From Mauremys mutica (Eukaryota > Chordata > Testudines > Geoemydidae), in NCBI RefSeq assembly GCF_020497125.1, contig NC_059079.1:10373553-10437552 (forward strand): a stretch of 64,000 bases of DNA, given 5' to 3'. A model generated the notes under the pieces. That model saw nothing but the letters and a program-made list of their open reading frames with translations, had not been told where the DNA came from and did no database searches. Below, piece after piece: positions 11,965 through 23,008 of the stretch. Both the position numbers and the translations under genes were made by a program. The first letter of the stretch is position 1; the number at the start of each line of letters is the position of its first letter.

Positions 11965-12187
11965 AAATGCAGAGTTTAGGTTGAACATTAGGAAAAACTT
12001 CCTGTCAGGGTGGTTAAGCACTGGAATAAATTGCCTAGGGAGGTTGCGGAATCTCCATCATTGGGGATTTTTAAGAGCAGGTTGGACAAACACCTGTCAG
12101 GGATGGTCTAGATAAGACTTAGTCCTGCTTTGAGTGCAGGGAATTGGACTAGACGACCTCTCGAGGTCCCTTCCAGTCCTATGATTC
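11965..12187 (+). mobile_element. CR1 LINE 3' end fragment
   Basis: The sequence carries the typical CR1 3' untranslated string: GGTTGAACATTAGG, AAAACTTCCTGTCAGGG, TTGGACTAGACGACCTCTCG, then GGTCCCTTCCAGTCCTATGATTC. It stops at the expected tail, in which CR1 normally ends with copies of ATTCTATG. It is 5'-truncated, as almost all CR1 copies are. Confidence 0.88.
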
Positions 12188-12229
12188 AAGTCCTGGTCCT
12201 GGGCTGAATGACTCCAGGACAGCATTTGT

Positions 12230-12736
12230 TCTGGATTCCCTGTGGTGTCGCTCCTTGCCTGCCCAAGGCTTAGGGGCGGTGCCCTCTTCCCGGTGGGGGG
12301 GAGGGGAGGCTCAGGTGGGCCTTGGCTCTTCCTCACCACGAAGCCCTGCCCCATACTCCTCTTCTTCTCCTCCCCACCCCCCGAGGCCCTGCTCCCTGGG
12401 CAGGCCAGAAGCCAGAGCCAGGCAGTAGTAAGAGCTGCCCAGGGAGCCAGGGCTCCTGTTGGGAGCCCCGGACCCTCCACCTGTTCTGGGCAGCAACGTG
12501 GGCAGGGGGGCTGCTTTCGGGCATCCCTGCCCCACACCCAAGGCAGATGGAGGGTCTGGAGCTCCCCACAGCGGCCCAGGGTCCCTGGGTGGCTCTTACC
12601 ACAGCCTGGCTCTGGTTTCCAGCCTGGCCTGGGTGCAGGGCCCAAGGGGGTAGAGAAGGAGCGGGGGTAGGGTCTCAGGAGGGCAGAGCTCCTGAATGTG
12701 TCCTGCTTTTGCCTTTTGAAAAGGTGGTCACCCTAC
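12230..12736. repeat. GC-rich block with a long imperfect inverted repeat
   Basis: This is markedly GC-rich relative to its surroundings. The left arm (about 12400-12515) and right arm (about 12525-12636) are imperfect reverse complements; for example AAGCCAGAGCCAGGCAGTAG is matched by CCACAGCCTGGCTCTGGTTT. The block ends in GGTGGTCACCCTA (12724-12736), which resembles a DNA-element terminus, and TAGGGTGATGGGCTGTCCC near 11928 may be the partner end. Without a target duplication this is only suggestive. Several open frames here are by-products of the GC content. Confidence 0.5.
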
Positions 12737-13555
12737 ATGTTGTATCAGCCAGGCAAGGTACTAACAAACTTCAACAGGACTTTATTTTTAAAGTGGAAAT
12801 CTCTTTACCAAGCTGCTGCTGCACCCTCTGTAACTCTCACTCTGCCTCCTCAACTCCTACCCCCGCCTTCCTGTTTCCTGTCCCTTTAGACTCCCAACAG
12901 CCAGTGCTCCCAGTTCTAATAATGACAAGCAACATCTAAACACCACACTACAGCAATCCCCTTCTGTGAGTGCTCAATTCAGTCCAGGACGTATGCGGAT
13001 CCCGAGTGGTAACCTCATCCTGGTTTATAGTGAGCCTACAGAGAAGGAGAACTTGAGGGTCCTGCCTGTGTCTAATGGTCTGACTAACAAATCCTGTTTA
13101 TGTTAATTACAGTCCTATCTCTGCTTTCCCATGAGACGGAGTGAAGGGAAAACCTGCACTTCTCCAGCTTTCTCCTTTGCCTGTCTCTCAAGATACAAAA
13201 TAGACCCTGAATGGGAGGAAGAGAAAGCTGTAAAATGAGCATGTTTCCCAGATGTTGGCGCTGTGAATGTGTATAAACTGCATTATCTAATGTGTAAAAC
13301 TCCAGGATGCAGCCTGGATTGTTTGAGATTTATTTGTATAGCACAATGCAAGTGTGTGGTCCTTTACATATTAAGGCCAGATTCATTACTGTATGCCTCT
13401 GTTATTACCCTGGTGTAACTCCATTAACGTGGTAGTGGATCACACCTATGGTCTCCCCAAACAGCTTTAAATCTAAAACTATATATTAACCTGAGATTTG
13501 TTTTATGAAGTACTTTTTTTTTTTAAGTGGTACGTATGGCAGATAGAATATCCTT

Positions 13556-13697
13556 TCATGTGATGACAGTGTAAGCTCTTTAGGGAAGGGACTGTATTTT
13601 GGTATAGTGCTCAGCACAATGGGGCCCTCGTCCACAGCTGGAACTCCTAGCCGGTACCACAATACACACAAATAAATAAATAATAATAATAATATGT
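13556..13697 (+). mobile_element. L2/CR1-like LINE or SINE tail ending in (TAA)n
   Basis: The string GTGTAAGCTCTTTAGGGAAGGGACTG, then GCTCAGCACAATGGGGCCC and a terminal TAA run, follows the general pattern of L2-like 3' tails in amniotes. Similar but more diverged pieces lie at 34371-34470 (+) and 56221-56375 (opposite orientation). Confidence 0.55.
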
Positions 13698-13699
13698 TG

Positions 13700-15580
13700 A
13701 TGTCTTACTGTCACAATTTTGTCTAGTATATTGCCCCTTATATTTCTAGATGTTGGCTGGAAGCAGCTGCCATACTGTGTTCAGGTTGGAAGCAATTTGC
13801 TACAAAGGGCAGACACACTTTGCTCTTTCATGGATACTTCATTTTTGTTCCTTCTTGACAGACGTTTTCCCTTACTCTCAAATAATAGCCATTCAGACTG
13901 AAAGTACATGATTGCTCTTTGTATATGGATCATAATCTATGGTATATAAAGTTGAAAGGAAATGTGGATTCTTATATGAAAATTATTGATTCATATCAAA
14001 CAGGGGAAACTTGTAATACAAAAAGTAACCGAACAAAACAATTTTCAGAGGGACCATCAAGACATGTAAATGCATTTCTGCATAATTTCAGGATCTTACT
14101 GTTGTCTTGCTTGTTACGTCTACTGTGGTAATGCCTAAGAGCGTCAGTCATGGAGCAGGAACCCATTGTGGCAGGCACTGTACATACTGGGGGAAAAAAG
14201 ACTGTCCCTGCCCCCAAGATTGTCCCCTCCCCACCTCTGCTTTAGACCCTCATTTGTATCACATCAAATCTAGATTATAAGTTTTTGTTTCATAAAACAC
14301 CTACCACTTCTTTGGGCTCCCAGAAATAATAAATAATAATTCTCCATAGCTCACGTCTTAAATAGCAATGGCCTCATTTGGAAGAGTGGTGCTAAACTCG
14401 TTTCTAAGTTAAGGTTTGAAAGAATGTAACTAGACAAACGCAATTCTCTCTAGAAAGACAGAGCCCAAAATTCGTAGAAACATGACACCAGACTAGGTGG
14501 AGCATTGGTTTTAACCAGCATAGGGCAATTATTAAGTGTTCCATTATCATCACACTTTTAGAAACACTCACAACTGAGGAATTGTGAGTTGAGGAAAAAC
14601 ACTGTGAAATATTTAACATAAGAAAGTGCCTTTTATAAGCAAGAATCAACTTCTGGGAGTTCCCCTTCTTGCATCTGTATGAAGATGCATGTTTCACTTG
14701 GATAGATGGAGGACAACGATCTTTGAGCTGCTTTGAGAAATACGAATTATTTATTACAACAGAGTAAAAAAATAAATGCCCTCAGGGCTAGATCCTGCTC
14801 CCATTGACTTGAATGGGGCAAGATCAGGCCCTCAGGGAGAAACTTAAGATGTAAGTGAGCAGAATTAGACTCAGCAATGCGGTAAAGAACTTCAACTGTG
14901 TGGGAGACGTGACTTCAGCAATACCATGACTGCCTCACTCTTGAAATAAAAACACAATTATGAAGAGTGCAGTTATTTTTCTTCCTCCTAATTTATCCAT
15001 CTTTGTTATGAAAAAGAGTCACAATTCAGCCTGATGGTAGAGCTTGGTAGCAGCAGTGAAGGCTATTTTGTTGGAAATCTGGATCTTATACTAACACACG
15101 TGACCAGGGTAGGAGAAAATGAGAAAGGTAATGATAACGTGGCCCTTTCATGAAGTAGAATGATGTTTGATCTTGGAGGAGGCTGCTTGTTAGTCTACCC
15201 TCCACTTCAGGAATTATACCGCACAAACTGCCCTCAGAAGGAAGAGGGGATAGAGAACAAAATGGTTATCCCCAGGATGAGCAGGTACAATAAGAACACA
15301 CTCAGATAGCTGAGAGGGAACATCAGCTTCACAGCTAACTGTACCTAAACCCCTCGGACTCAATTTAGTTTTCTTGAGGGGGGGAGTTTTTCCGATGGGT
15401 TTCTCTTCACTGTGCTGGTCAATTTAAGACCAATGTTGATAGAATCCAAAATCATCTCTAATCTTTGACCGGATATTGTTCTTCGCTGCTTCCACAACAC
15501 AGAACTGGATGGAGTGATGTGTGGTAAAAGACTTCATTTTACAGAGCTGTCAAGTGGCACTCTTCACAGGTAGTAAATTT
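13700..15580. other. No gene recognised
   Basis: A diverged piece near 14146-14226 resembles the L2-like tail family in reverse, and GATCCTGCTCCCATTGACTT... near 14792 is a degenerate interspersed palindrome. Otherwise I see only short frames and no exon-like signal. Confidence 0.35.
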
Positions 15581-15583
15581 GCT

Positions 15584-15733
15584 TAAAAAGAGACATGCAT
15601 CCGACCAAGTGGGTATTCACCCACGAAAGCTCATGCTCCAATAAGTCTGTTAGTCTATAAGGTGCCACAGGACTCTTTGCTGCTTTTACAGATCCAGACT
15701 AACAAGGCTACCCCTCTGATACCTAAAAAGAGA
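15584..15733 (-). mobile_element. Type A retroposon-like repeat with head, 10-bp TSD
   Basis: TAAAAAGAGA flanks the insertion at 15584-15593 and 15724-15733. The hammerhead-like segment is present in the + reading (CCGACCAAGTGGG...CCCACGAAAGC) near the left end. The head, read on + as GATCCAGACTAAC...GGCTACCCCTCTGATA, is at the right. This is a single, non-folded copy and shows the normal organisation of the family. Confidence 0.7.
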
Positions 15734-15984
15734 GTGCATGCACACCCTGAAATCACTTCCAAACCTAGGTGTCCTAGTCACTTGCCTGGAGCACCTTTCT
15801 GCAGCAGGCTGCAACATGACAGACATATCTGCTTCAGTTTTCCCTTTCAGAATCCCCAGTAACTCCATGAGATCTCTCTTGATACAATAATACCCTCTGT
15901 AGCGGGATATGCATATCCCATCCCTCTTTTGGGGCTGGGTAGAGTTATGATACCACCCCCTGACAGTCTTTAGGCCGAAAGTGG

Positions 15985-16460
15985 TGTGGCCCAGAAGCTG
16001 GAGATGGTGGTATAGTGGCCCTTGGGGTCAGGACAGTGTGGCCCAATGGTCAGAGTCAAGGGTAGCGGCCCTTGTGTTCAGGGCAGCGCAGCATAGTGGC
16101 CAGAGTCAATTACAGCAGCCCTTGCATTCAGGGCAATGCAGCCTAGTGGCCAGAGTCAATTACAACAGCCCTTGCATTCAGGGCAGTGCGGCCTAGCGGC
16201 CAGAGTCAATTATGGCAGTCCTTGCATTCAGGGCAGTGCGGCCTAGTGGCCAGAACCAATTATGGCAGTCCTTGCATTCAAGGTAGTGCTGCCTAGTGGC
16301 TGGAGTCAATATAACCGCCTTCAGGTGCAGGGCAATATGGCCTAGTGGCCAGGGTCCATATAACTGCCCTCTGGTACAGAGCAGTGTGACCCAATGGCTA
16401 GAGCCAATATAGTGGCCCCCTAGACACAAGGCAGTGTGGCCCAACGGCCAGTACCCGGGG
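15985..16460. repeat. 50-bp minisatellite, about nine degenerate units, inside the LTR
   Basis: Successive units have the pattern AGTGCGGCCTAGTGGCCAGA, then GTCAATTA, then CAGCCCTTGCATTCAGGGC, each 50 bp. The central four or five (about 16080-16300) are most alike, and units diverge towards both ends, as expected from unequal exchange. Within each unit GGCCTAGTGGCC is a short palindrome. The array lies downstream of the TATA box in LTR orientation. Confidence 0.85.
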
Positions 16461-16855
16461 AGGAGGAAGGGGCCACCACCAGGGTGATGGCGGCCCGGGC
16501 CCATCCGACTCCACCAGACCATGACTGAGAGCCCTGACAGTGGCGGAGTGGTCCGCACTGGGTCAGTGGGGAATCCCACCAAAACACACCGGCCTTCACT
16601 AGGGTGGGAGGTACCACTCACACACCCTCCCTGGGTCACTTCCTACCGCATTTCCAGGTGTTATAGTCCATTAAGCACTGGGGTTTCTGGGATCAACACA
16701 GGTGATTCCCTGCAGCTCCATCGGCCGCAGACCTCCAGTCCGTCTCTCAGGGTCTCCAGTTCCCGCAGGCAAAGGCTGTGATGGCTCTTCAGCTGGAGCC
16801 TCCGCCAAAGGTCCTTCCCCTCCGGCGGTCTGCCTAGAATGAACTGGGCTACTCC

Positions 16856-16863
16856 CTTTTATA
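16856..16863 (-). promoter_or_regulatory. TATA box of the solo LTR
   Basis: TATAAAAG on the - strand, about 115 bp inside the LTR 5' end. It is the only clear core-promoter motif in this LTR. Confidence 0.55.
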
Positions 16864-16981
16864 CTGAGGCAGTAGTTGGAGCATGCCTGGCACGATCTGA
16901 GGGACGGGACTTCAGCCACCCATAGTGTGGGGTTAACCCTCTCTTGTCCAGTGCAAGATATGCATGCCCCATCACACCCTC

Positions 16982-18447
16982 CTTAGGGCTGATTTATTAT
17001 GAGACGTGCAAATGATGCAAAACATAAGTCCCAAACACATACAGTTCATTTCTCACCCCAGTGCAGACAGACAATCATTAAGATCAATGGATAAACTGTC
17101 TTACTAAGCCGGCACCTTTGACCATCCCCAGACTCTCTGGTAATCCCGCTCATCCTCATACCAGGACAGCCATCCCATCCCTTCCTACTGGAGTAAAATC
17201 CCACTCTTCCCAGAAGGAACTCCCACAGCATCTTTGCTGGGAGATCATCTTTACCCTGTGAGCATCCCTTGCTCCCTCCTGGCCCAGTCATGGGTTCTTC
17301 TCGATCCAGCTATCTGGCCCTGGAGACATCAGCAGATAAGCATGTCTGTTGCTTCCCTGCCTTTGGCTAACTCTGGCCCTTGGCTCTGGCTCTCTGGTTT
17401 AGAGACAGTAGGTATCTCCCTCTCCTGTTCCTCCTTCCTTCAGCCCTGGCTCAGGCATGGGGATAGCCACCAGAAAACCCCTCCAGCTTTTTTCAAGATC
17501 CTAAACATACAGTTTCTAACAGTTCTGCCCCTGACTTCCATTCAAACAGTTCTGACTCACCAGGTCTCTCTCAACTCACTGGGTTTCACTCTTGTCTCTG
17601 ATTCTCCCTGGCCCTTAAGAGGGTACGGCAGCAACTGGCCAAACAGGAGCACTTGATATGGCACACAGGGAAGTTGGACCTAGTTCATTTACTAGCCCAG
17701 CCACTGCAATGTATCTCAGAGGAAACACCGCAGCAGTCTGCTTTGAACACCATGTGTTAACAAACACCAGGAGCTCACTTCCTTCCATTAATTCCGGGGC
17801 ATGACTCTAAATCCCTATCCTCAAAGTGGAGCCTCAGTGCTGAACAATTACATTATGCCAACATTCATAATACTTAGTGGCTAGAAATCTCTTGGGTCCT
17901 AATTCTTGTCTCCATTACTCCTGTGCAATCTCACTGAAGTCGGGTGTAAATAAGGATAGAATTTGGTGCTTGGTAGTATGTTTTTTAAGAAGGCAAACAA
18001 CCCACAAATAACTATTAGCTTCAGCATTCTGGTCTAGACATATCCTTTGATTTCAATAGTGATATTGCATCAAATCAGCCCTGCGTTGATTAGGATAGTT
18101 ATACTGCCAATATTATGTAAAATTACTCAGATAAGAACTGGCGCCATGCTGGTGCATGTTTGCCTCATTGTAATTAATGAACAGACTTGCTTAGATAAAC
18201 TCTTTCCATCTCAGGGAATGAGTTATAAACATGAATCACCTCCACATCTGTCCTAACTTTTTGAACATCTTATTGGAGAGTATCCTGGCTTGATCTCATC
18301 CCATCCTTGTTTGGATGATTTGTTCACTGCTCTTCTAATGTGTGCACACACTACAATTCTGAAAATACAACAGGCATAAACATTACCTGTGGAAAGCAGA
18401 AAAACAGCAGAAATGAATTGTGAACCTTGCCAACATAAATAAATAAA
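16982..18447. other. No gene recognised
   Basis: A moderately GC-rich first part (to about 17700) is rich in CCTGG/CTCTCC strings and may be further retroelement sequence, since it adjoins the LTR, but I see no protease, RT or integrase motif in either strand. The rest is AT-rich and featureless. Confidence 0.35.
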
Positions 18448-18630
18448 TGGAGATATACCTATCTCCTAGAACTGGAAGAGACCTTGAAAAGTCATTGAGT
18501 TCAGCCCCCTGCCTTCATTAGCAGGACCAATTTTTGCCCCAGATCCCTAAGTGGCCCCCTCAAAGATTGAACTCACAAGCCTGGGTTTAGCAGGCCAGTG
18601 CTCAAACCACTGAGCTATCCGTCCCCCCAA
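18448..18630 (-). mobile_element. tRNA-derived SINE (tortoise Pol III / Cry I type)
   Basis: On the - strand the copy starts with GGATAGCTCAGTGGTTTGAG, containing a Pol III A box (18617-18607). It then has a degenerate B box in GTGAGTTCAATC, the body GGGATCTGGGGCAAAAATTGG, and ends GGAGATAGGTATATCTCC followed by an ATTT-rich tail. The head resembles a tRNA. This family is, to my knowledge, restricted to turtles and supports the host assignment. Confidence 0.88.
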
Positions 18631-18660
18631 GGGATTATGAACATGTAGGTTCATTATCTC

Positions 18661-19430
18661 TGAGCCAATTAATGAAAAGGGGAAAGACAATACTGGAAAT
18701 ACTTCATGAGTTTATCAAAGTGATTGTGTTCCATTCTGGACACCTCATTACTAGGAAGATACTGACAAACTGCAGTGAGTGCAGAGAAGAGCAACAAAAA
18801 TGATTAGGGATTGGAGGAACTGACCCACTAGAAAAAGATTAAAAGGGAGGAAATGTGTATAAACTGGCTAAGGGTATGTCTACACTTCAAGCTAGAGGAG
18901 TAATTTCCAACTTGAGGAGACATATTCATGCTGGCTCTGATTGAGCTACCAAGATAAAAACAGAAATGTAGCTGCGTTGGTGAGAGCAGTGGGAGGCGCT
19001 AGCTACCCCAAATACATCTTCAATGGGCACTTACTCAGGGTGGCTATCCCCTCCCACTGCTCATGACATTGTGGCTACATTTCTATTTTTAGCACACTAG
19101 CTCAGCCCTCAAGATGAAAATTATACCACCAGTGCAGACACACCCTCAGCGTCAAGTAAGGGGCAGGGTTACACACTAACAATCTGTGAATATTTAAGGA
19201 TGTAAACAGAAGAGAGAGGAATTATTTAGGTAAATAGATGTACCAGGCTGGAAGTGAGAAAGGGGCTTGGGTTGAACATCAGGAGAAACTTCCTGAAAGT
19301 GACAGTGGGTGGTAGGACTGGGGAAAAAAAAAAAAAAAAAAAAGATGGAATCCTCATCACTTGATGTATTTAAAAGCAGACTGGAGAAAGCTATAGCATA
19401 TTTTTAAGGACTGTTCCTTTGTTGATAGTG
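18661..19430 (+). mobile_element. CR1 LINE fragment split by a MITE
   Basis: The left part holds CR1-like strings (GTGTTCCATTCTGGACACCTC, then GCAGAGAAGAGCAACAAAAATG). The right part after the MITE holds GGTTGAACATCAGGAGAAAC and continues past a 20-base A run at 19324-19343. The two halves appear colinear in CR1 order. The MITE at 18872-19145 lies between them, so it is the younger insertion. Confidence 0.7.
18872..19145. mobile_element. Harbinger-type MITE, 274 bp
   Basis: The ends GGGTATGTCTACACTTCAA and GTGCAGACACACCC are inverted. The left flank is TAA and the right flank TCA, read as a mutated TWA target duplication. Inserted in a CR1 copy. No coding capacity. Confidence 0.65.
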
Positions 19431-19532
19431 GGATGGGTTATGACCCAAAGTTTGTTTTGATTTCTAATTTCTTTGATATCAACAGAATAAGGGATGATAG
19501 TTTTAACTCCTTTAAAATCTGGTAGAGTTTAA

Positions 19533-19816
19533 GGGCCTATCTACACTATCCTGATGTTCTGACTGCAAGGGTGTGACTAGCAGTGCACACCAAAGTGTTG
19601 CACTAACTCCCCCGTGTGTACACTATTTCTAGTTCCCATTTGTAGTCATCTTCAAAACAAACAAACAGGTCTACATTCATGCAAAATAGAATTACATTAA
19701 TGCAAATTCAGTTTGTACCCACAACGCCCACACAGAGGAGTCACAGTGCAGCACTTTGGTGTGCACTGTTTTTCACAACTCCATAGTTTAAACTGCAGGG
19801 CAGTCTAGACATACCC
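19533..19816. mobile_element. Harbinger-type MITE, 284 bp
   Basis: The ends GGGCCTATCTACACTAT and GTCTAGACATACCC are inverted, with flanks TAA and TGA (one mutated). Internal inverted segments include TAGCAGTGCACACCAAAGTG and CAGCACTTTGGTGTGCACTG, making the element largely palindromic. Confidence 0.65.
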
Positions 19817-19899
19817 TGAGTTATCTACCCTAGTTTGATTTTCTCTCAGACAGTCAACACCAATGCTGGCTGTATAGTAGGTATCAAAAGTTAGATATG

Positions 19900-20260
19900 G
19901 AAAAGACCATCTAGTCTATCCCGTCCTGGCCGATGCAAGATTGTTCACTAGAGAATATTCTCCGGTGCCTTATCTAGTTATCAATTACTTAAATGATAGA
20001 GTCCCTGTTATTTCCTTTGAGAGATTATATCACATCATAACAGATCTCACAGTTAGGAAACATCCCACATTTTGTTTTGCTAAATTTCATCCTATTACTC
20101 CAAGCTGTGGCTCCCAGAACCACTCTAAACAAATTCATCTCCATCTCTGGTGTTTCCACCCTCAGACGCCTGCATACAGTCATTATATCCATCCCACAGA
20201 CCTCCACACTGACATATCCTCATTTTGTTCTTTCAATCTTTCTTCATACATCAATCCCTC
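19900..20260 (-). mobile_element. CR1 LINE fragment, reverse orientation
   Basis: The + strand reads AGACCATCTAGTCTATCCCG... TAACAGATCTCACAGTTAGG... TTTCATCCTATTACTCC, which I recognise as the reverse complement of a common CR1 3' region. It is diverged, with the 3' end missing. Confidence 0.6.
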
Positions 20261-20399
20261 CTTTTTTACAAGCACATCCCAAAAATCCAATAACTTTAGT
20301 GAAGGAGCAGAACCAAAACCCCAAATCCAAACTCCTTGTAATGCTGGGAAAGTTTGAACCCCAATCCAAATTTTGAGACTCTCTTTTCTCTAAAGTAGG

Positions 20400-23000
20400 C
20401 TGTCCACAATGACAAGTCCTTCATTTTGTTACTCTCATTTCTATTTCCAACATATTTCTGCTATTGAATTACCCTGAACGTAAGAGTTTATTAAGAGGAA
20501 TTGCTCCAATTCAGTTTTCCCCTTCTTGGCCCTGGGACATTTGATGCATTTATTCTGTCTGTTTAGGGCTTAAATTTTTAATATATTGCAAAGGTGGGTA
20601 GAGCTCTGGATAGGAACTTTTAAACGTTTTGTAGAAATCTAAATAACTAAACTCTAGTGGATGGAGATTTACAACTCAACAATGGAATCTGTACATTCCA
20701 CATGCCAGGGAAATGTATGGTGCTGCAAACTCCAACTCAAATGCATTTTGGTCAGTTCTGAATGCCCATGACTGCCATACAGATCCAAAAATCACAACAA
20801 ACACTACCAAAATCCCAGTAGGATACTATCAAGAGGATAGTAGTAAGAATACATTTCCCAGTTTGAATGTAACACCATCTGCCTCATGCACCTCAAAGAA
20901 TATTTCTGATCAGCTCTTCTTAAGATAACTTGCTCATTGATTAAATCTAGTGTATTTTGCCTGTAGCACAATTACTAAAAACCCTTAGCTCCTGCTTACG
21001 CTTTGCATTAGACTTACCACCGGTCCATATTAATGCCTAGCCTGTCTTCAATGGAGTCCCACTAGGGGTAGATCTGAACCTATAGCTTTTACTTCTCATT
21101 TATTTTTCCTTTTTAAAAATTTCCCACATGGAAAATACATGGTACAGAAAGACTTCCTTTCTAAAAGGAGGCACAGCTGCAAGTTAAATGGCCTGCTGCA
21201 GGGTTTTAGGAAGACTGTTGTGTTTTGGACAAAAACAGAAACAAGTTGTTATTGTAATTTACCAGCTGGAAATAGCAGCAAGATGTGGGCTTTCCATTTT
21301 CAGTGCAAAGCAATGCTTTGTGGGAGCAAGAGGGAAATGTAATGTTGCAGCTCTGCTCAGGTCTGAACTAGGCAGCAGAGTGCCAGGGCTGTGTGCCAAA
21401 GCAGGAGCAGGCACTGCAGGTGAAGGTCACTCAAACCCTTCAGTTAATTTTGCTTTTTCCTTTCTTGTTCTTCTTTTGTTATAAGTTATGGGACACACTG
21501 TGGCTGGACCCTGCAGGTTTGCACAAGTGTAGGCAGCGTGCAAATAGCCTCCCCACTTGCACACATTGCATGCAGAGGGCAGTCATAGTTCCAGTCTTTG
21601 TGCTCACCTGAAAGCCATCCCAAAAGGGCTGAAGAGCAGTAGGACCATTGCCCCCTATGCACCTGGTCCTGCCAGCCATAGAGAACAGCATATGCAGCGC
21701 CACTTTTAAGGGATCTCCAGAGGAGGAAGACGTTATGCCTCTATCTCTTGGAGCTCTTACGGGGAGGTGCAGCTTTGTACCAGTCCCAGCGTGGGCCAAA
21801 GGCTCTGATGGCACAATTGAACCTAGTGTTTCCTCTAACCTCCAGGATATAATATAACCTTGTCATATTGAATCGAATAGCAAATCCCCAAATTATTTCA
21901 CTGGATCCAGGATATTGTCTATACTAGCATACATGCCTTTTCAACTGAAAAAAACCCTTTTATTTAATTCAGGAGCACAGCTCTCCACTTTTGCTGGAAA
22001 CGCAACACTTTTACCTTTGTCTCCAGGGTTTCCACTATGAATCCTGTTTCTCAAAAGCTGAGTTAACTCAGTCATAAAAAGCGCCCATTAAAATGGTGTC
22101 AAACTAATCACACTCAAGACATTCAAATTTAAGGATTATAATATGCTCTTAACCTGTGCTGTGTGTCCAAACATAAACAAGAGATTCATATCACAACTTG
22201 ATGTGTTTTGACACGTGCTTTCAATATGTGGGAGTGTTAACTTGGAGCTTCTTTTGTTTTGTCATTTGTGACCCAACTATTTCATAATAAGGTAGTACAG
22301 GTTTAGAGCACAAATTGCAACATAAAGCATTCTCTCACGCTGAAACAACAGGCCAGCGCTTCCTCCGAATCTAAGCAATTAACGTTTGAGAGGTCACTTT
22401 TCTGGTATCAATTCTCAGGTTTCAAGAAAAAATTATGAGAACACAAGTAATAAAATGAACCACTAAAACAGACACAATTACATACTTCACAATGTGTCTG
22501 AATTAGGCTGCATTTAGTCTAAATTATCACATGATAAAAAGAAAAAAGGGAAGAAAAAACCCAACCTGGCAGTACAATAAAAATGCTCATAATTATAAGT
22601 GTTTTACTCAGTGTATGATAAAACTTCAATAGCATTATAGACAAGCACTCAAGTTTTATAAATACACAATTATAATAAAATGCAAACATGAGATTCACAA
22701 AGATCCATGCTATATTAACATGATATTGCCATGGTAGACAGTTTTCTCAGTCTCATAAGATAGATTTAAAACACCACCAGTTACCATGGTACCATTGTTC
22801 TTCCCAGCTTTATGTTTCAACACAAACCAAATAGATTAGAGGAAATACTGATCTGGGCTTTCAGCTCTGCAAACACATTCATCTTTTTCCATGGAAAGCC
22901 TTTCAATATGAGCACACCTTATAGATTTCGATATCCACAGACAATCATCCATTTGCATTCCAAAGCTAACATGGTTTCCACAACAGAAATTAATTTATTT
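20400..23000. other. No gene recognised
   Basis: AT-rich sequence with short frames only. A moderately GC-rich patch at 21340-21800 has overlapping frames on both strands, none with a recognisable domain. Confidence 0.4.
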
Positions 23001-23008
23001 CTAATGTT

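Larger units (their letters stand above)
15898..16976 (-). mobile_element. Solo LTR (1079 bp) with internal minisatellite
   Basis: The element begins TGTAGCGGGAT and ends CCATCACA (TG...CA ends) between perfect 5-bp target duplications CCCTC (15893-15897 and 16977-16981). On the - strand a TATAAAAG box lies at 16863-16856, placing the promoter on the - strand. The opposite part of the LTR is occupied by the 50-bp tandem array described separately. No internal retroviral region is present, so recombination between two LTRs is inferred. The open frames inside are incidental. Confidence 0.85.

Noticed and set aside
12097..12939. Overlapping 140-205 codon frames on both strands in GC-rich DNA
   Set aside because: They are proline/glycine-rich, present in four or more frames at once, and fall in an inverted-repeat block, which is typical of GC-rich DNA lacking stops by chance.
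15985..16460. CRISPR-like regular spacing
   Set aside because: The units are contiguous 50-bp tandem repeats without unique spacers, in a vertebrate LTR.
16193..16639. 148-codon frame on -
   Set aside because: It is created by translating the 50-bp minisatellite and LTR sequence; 50 is not a multiple of 3, so the repeat is not kept as protein repeats.
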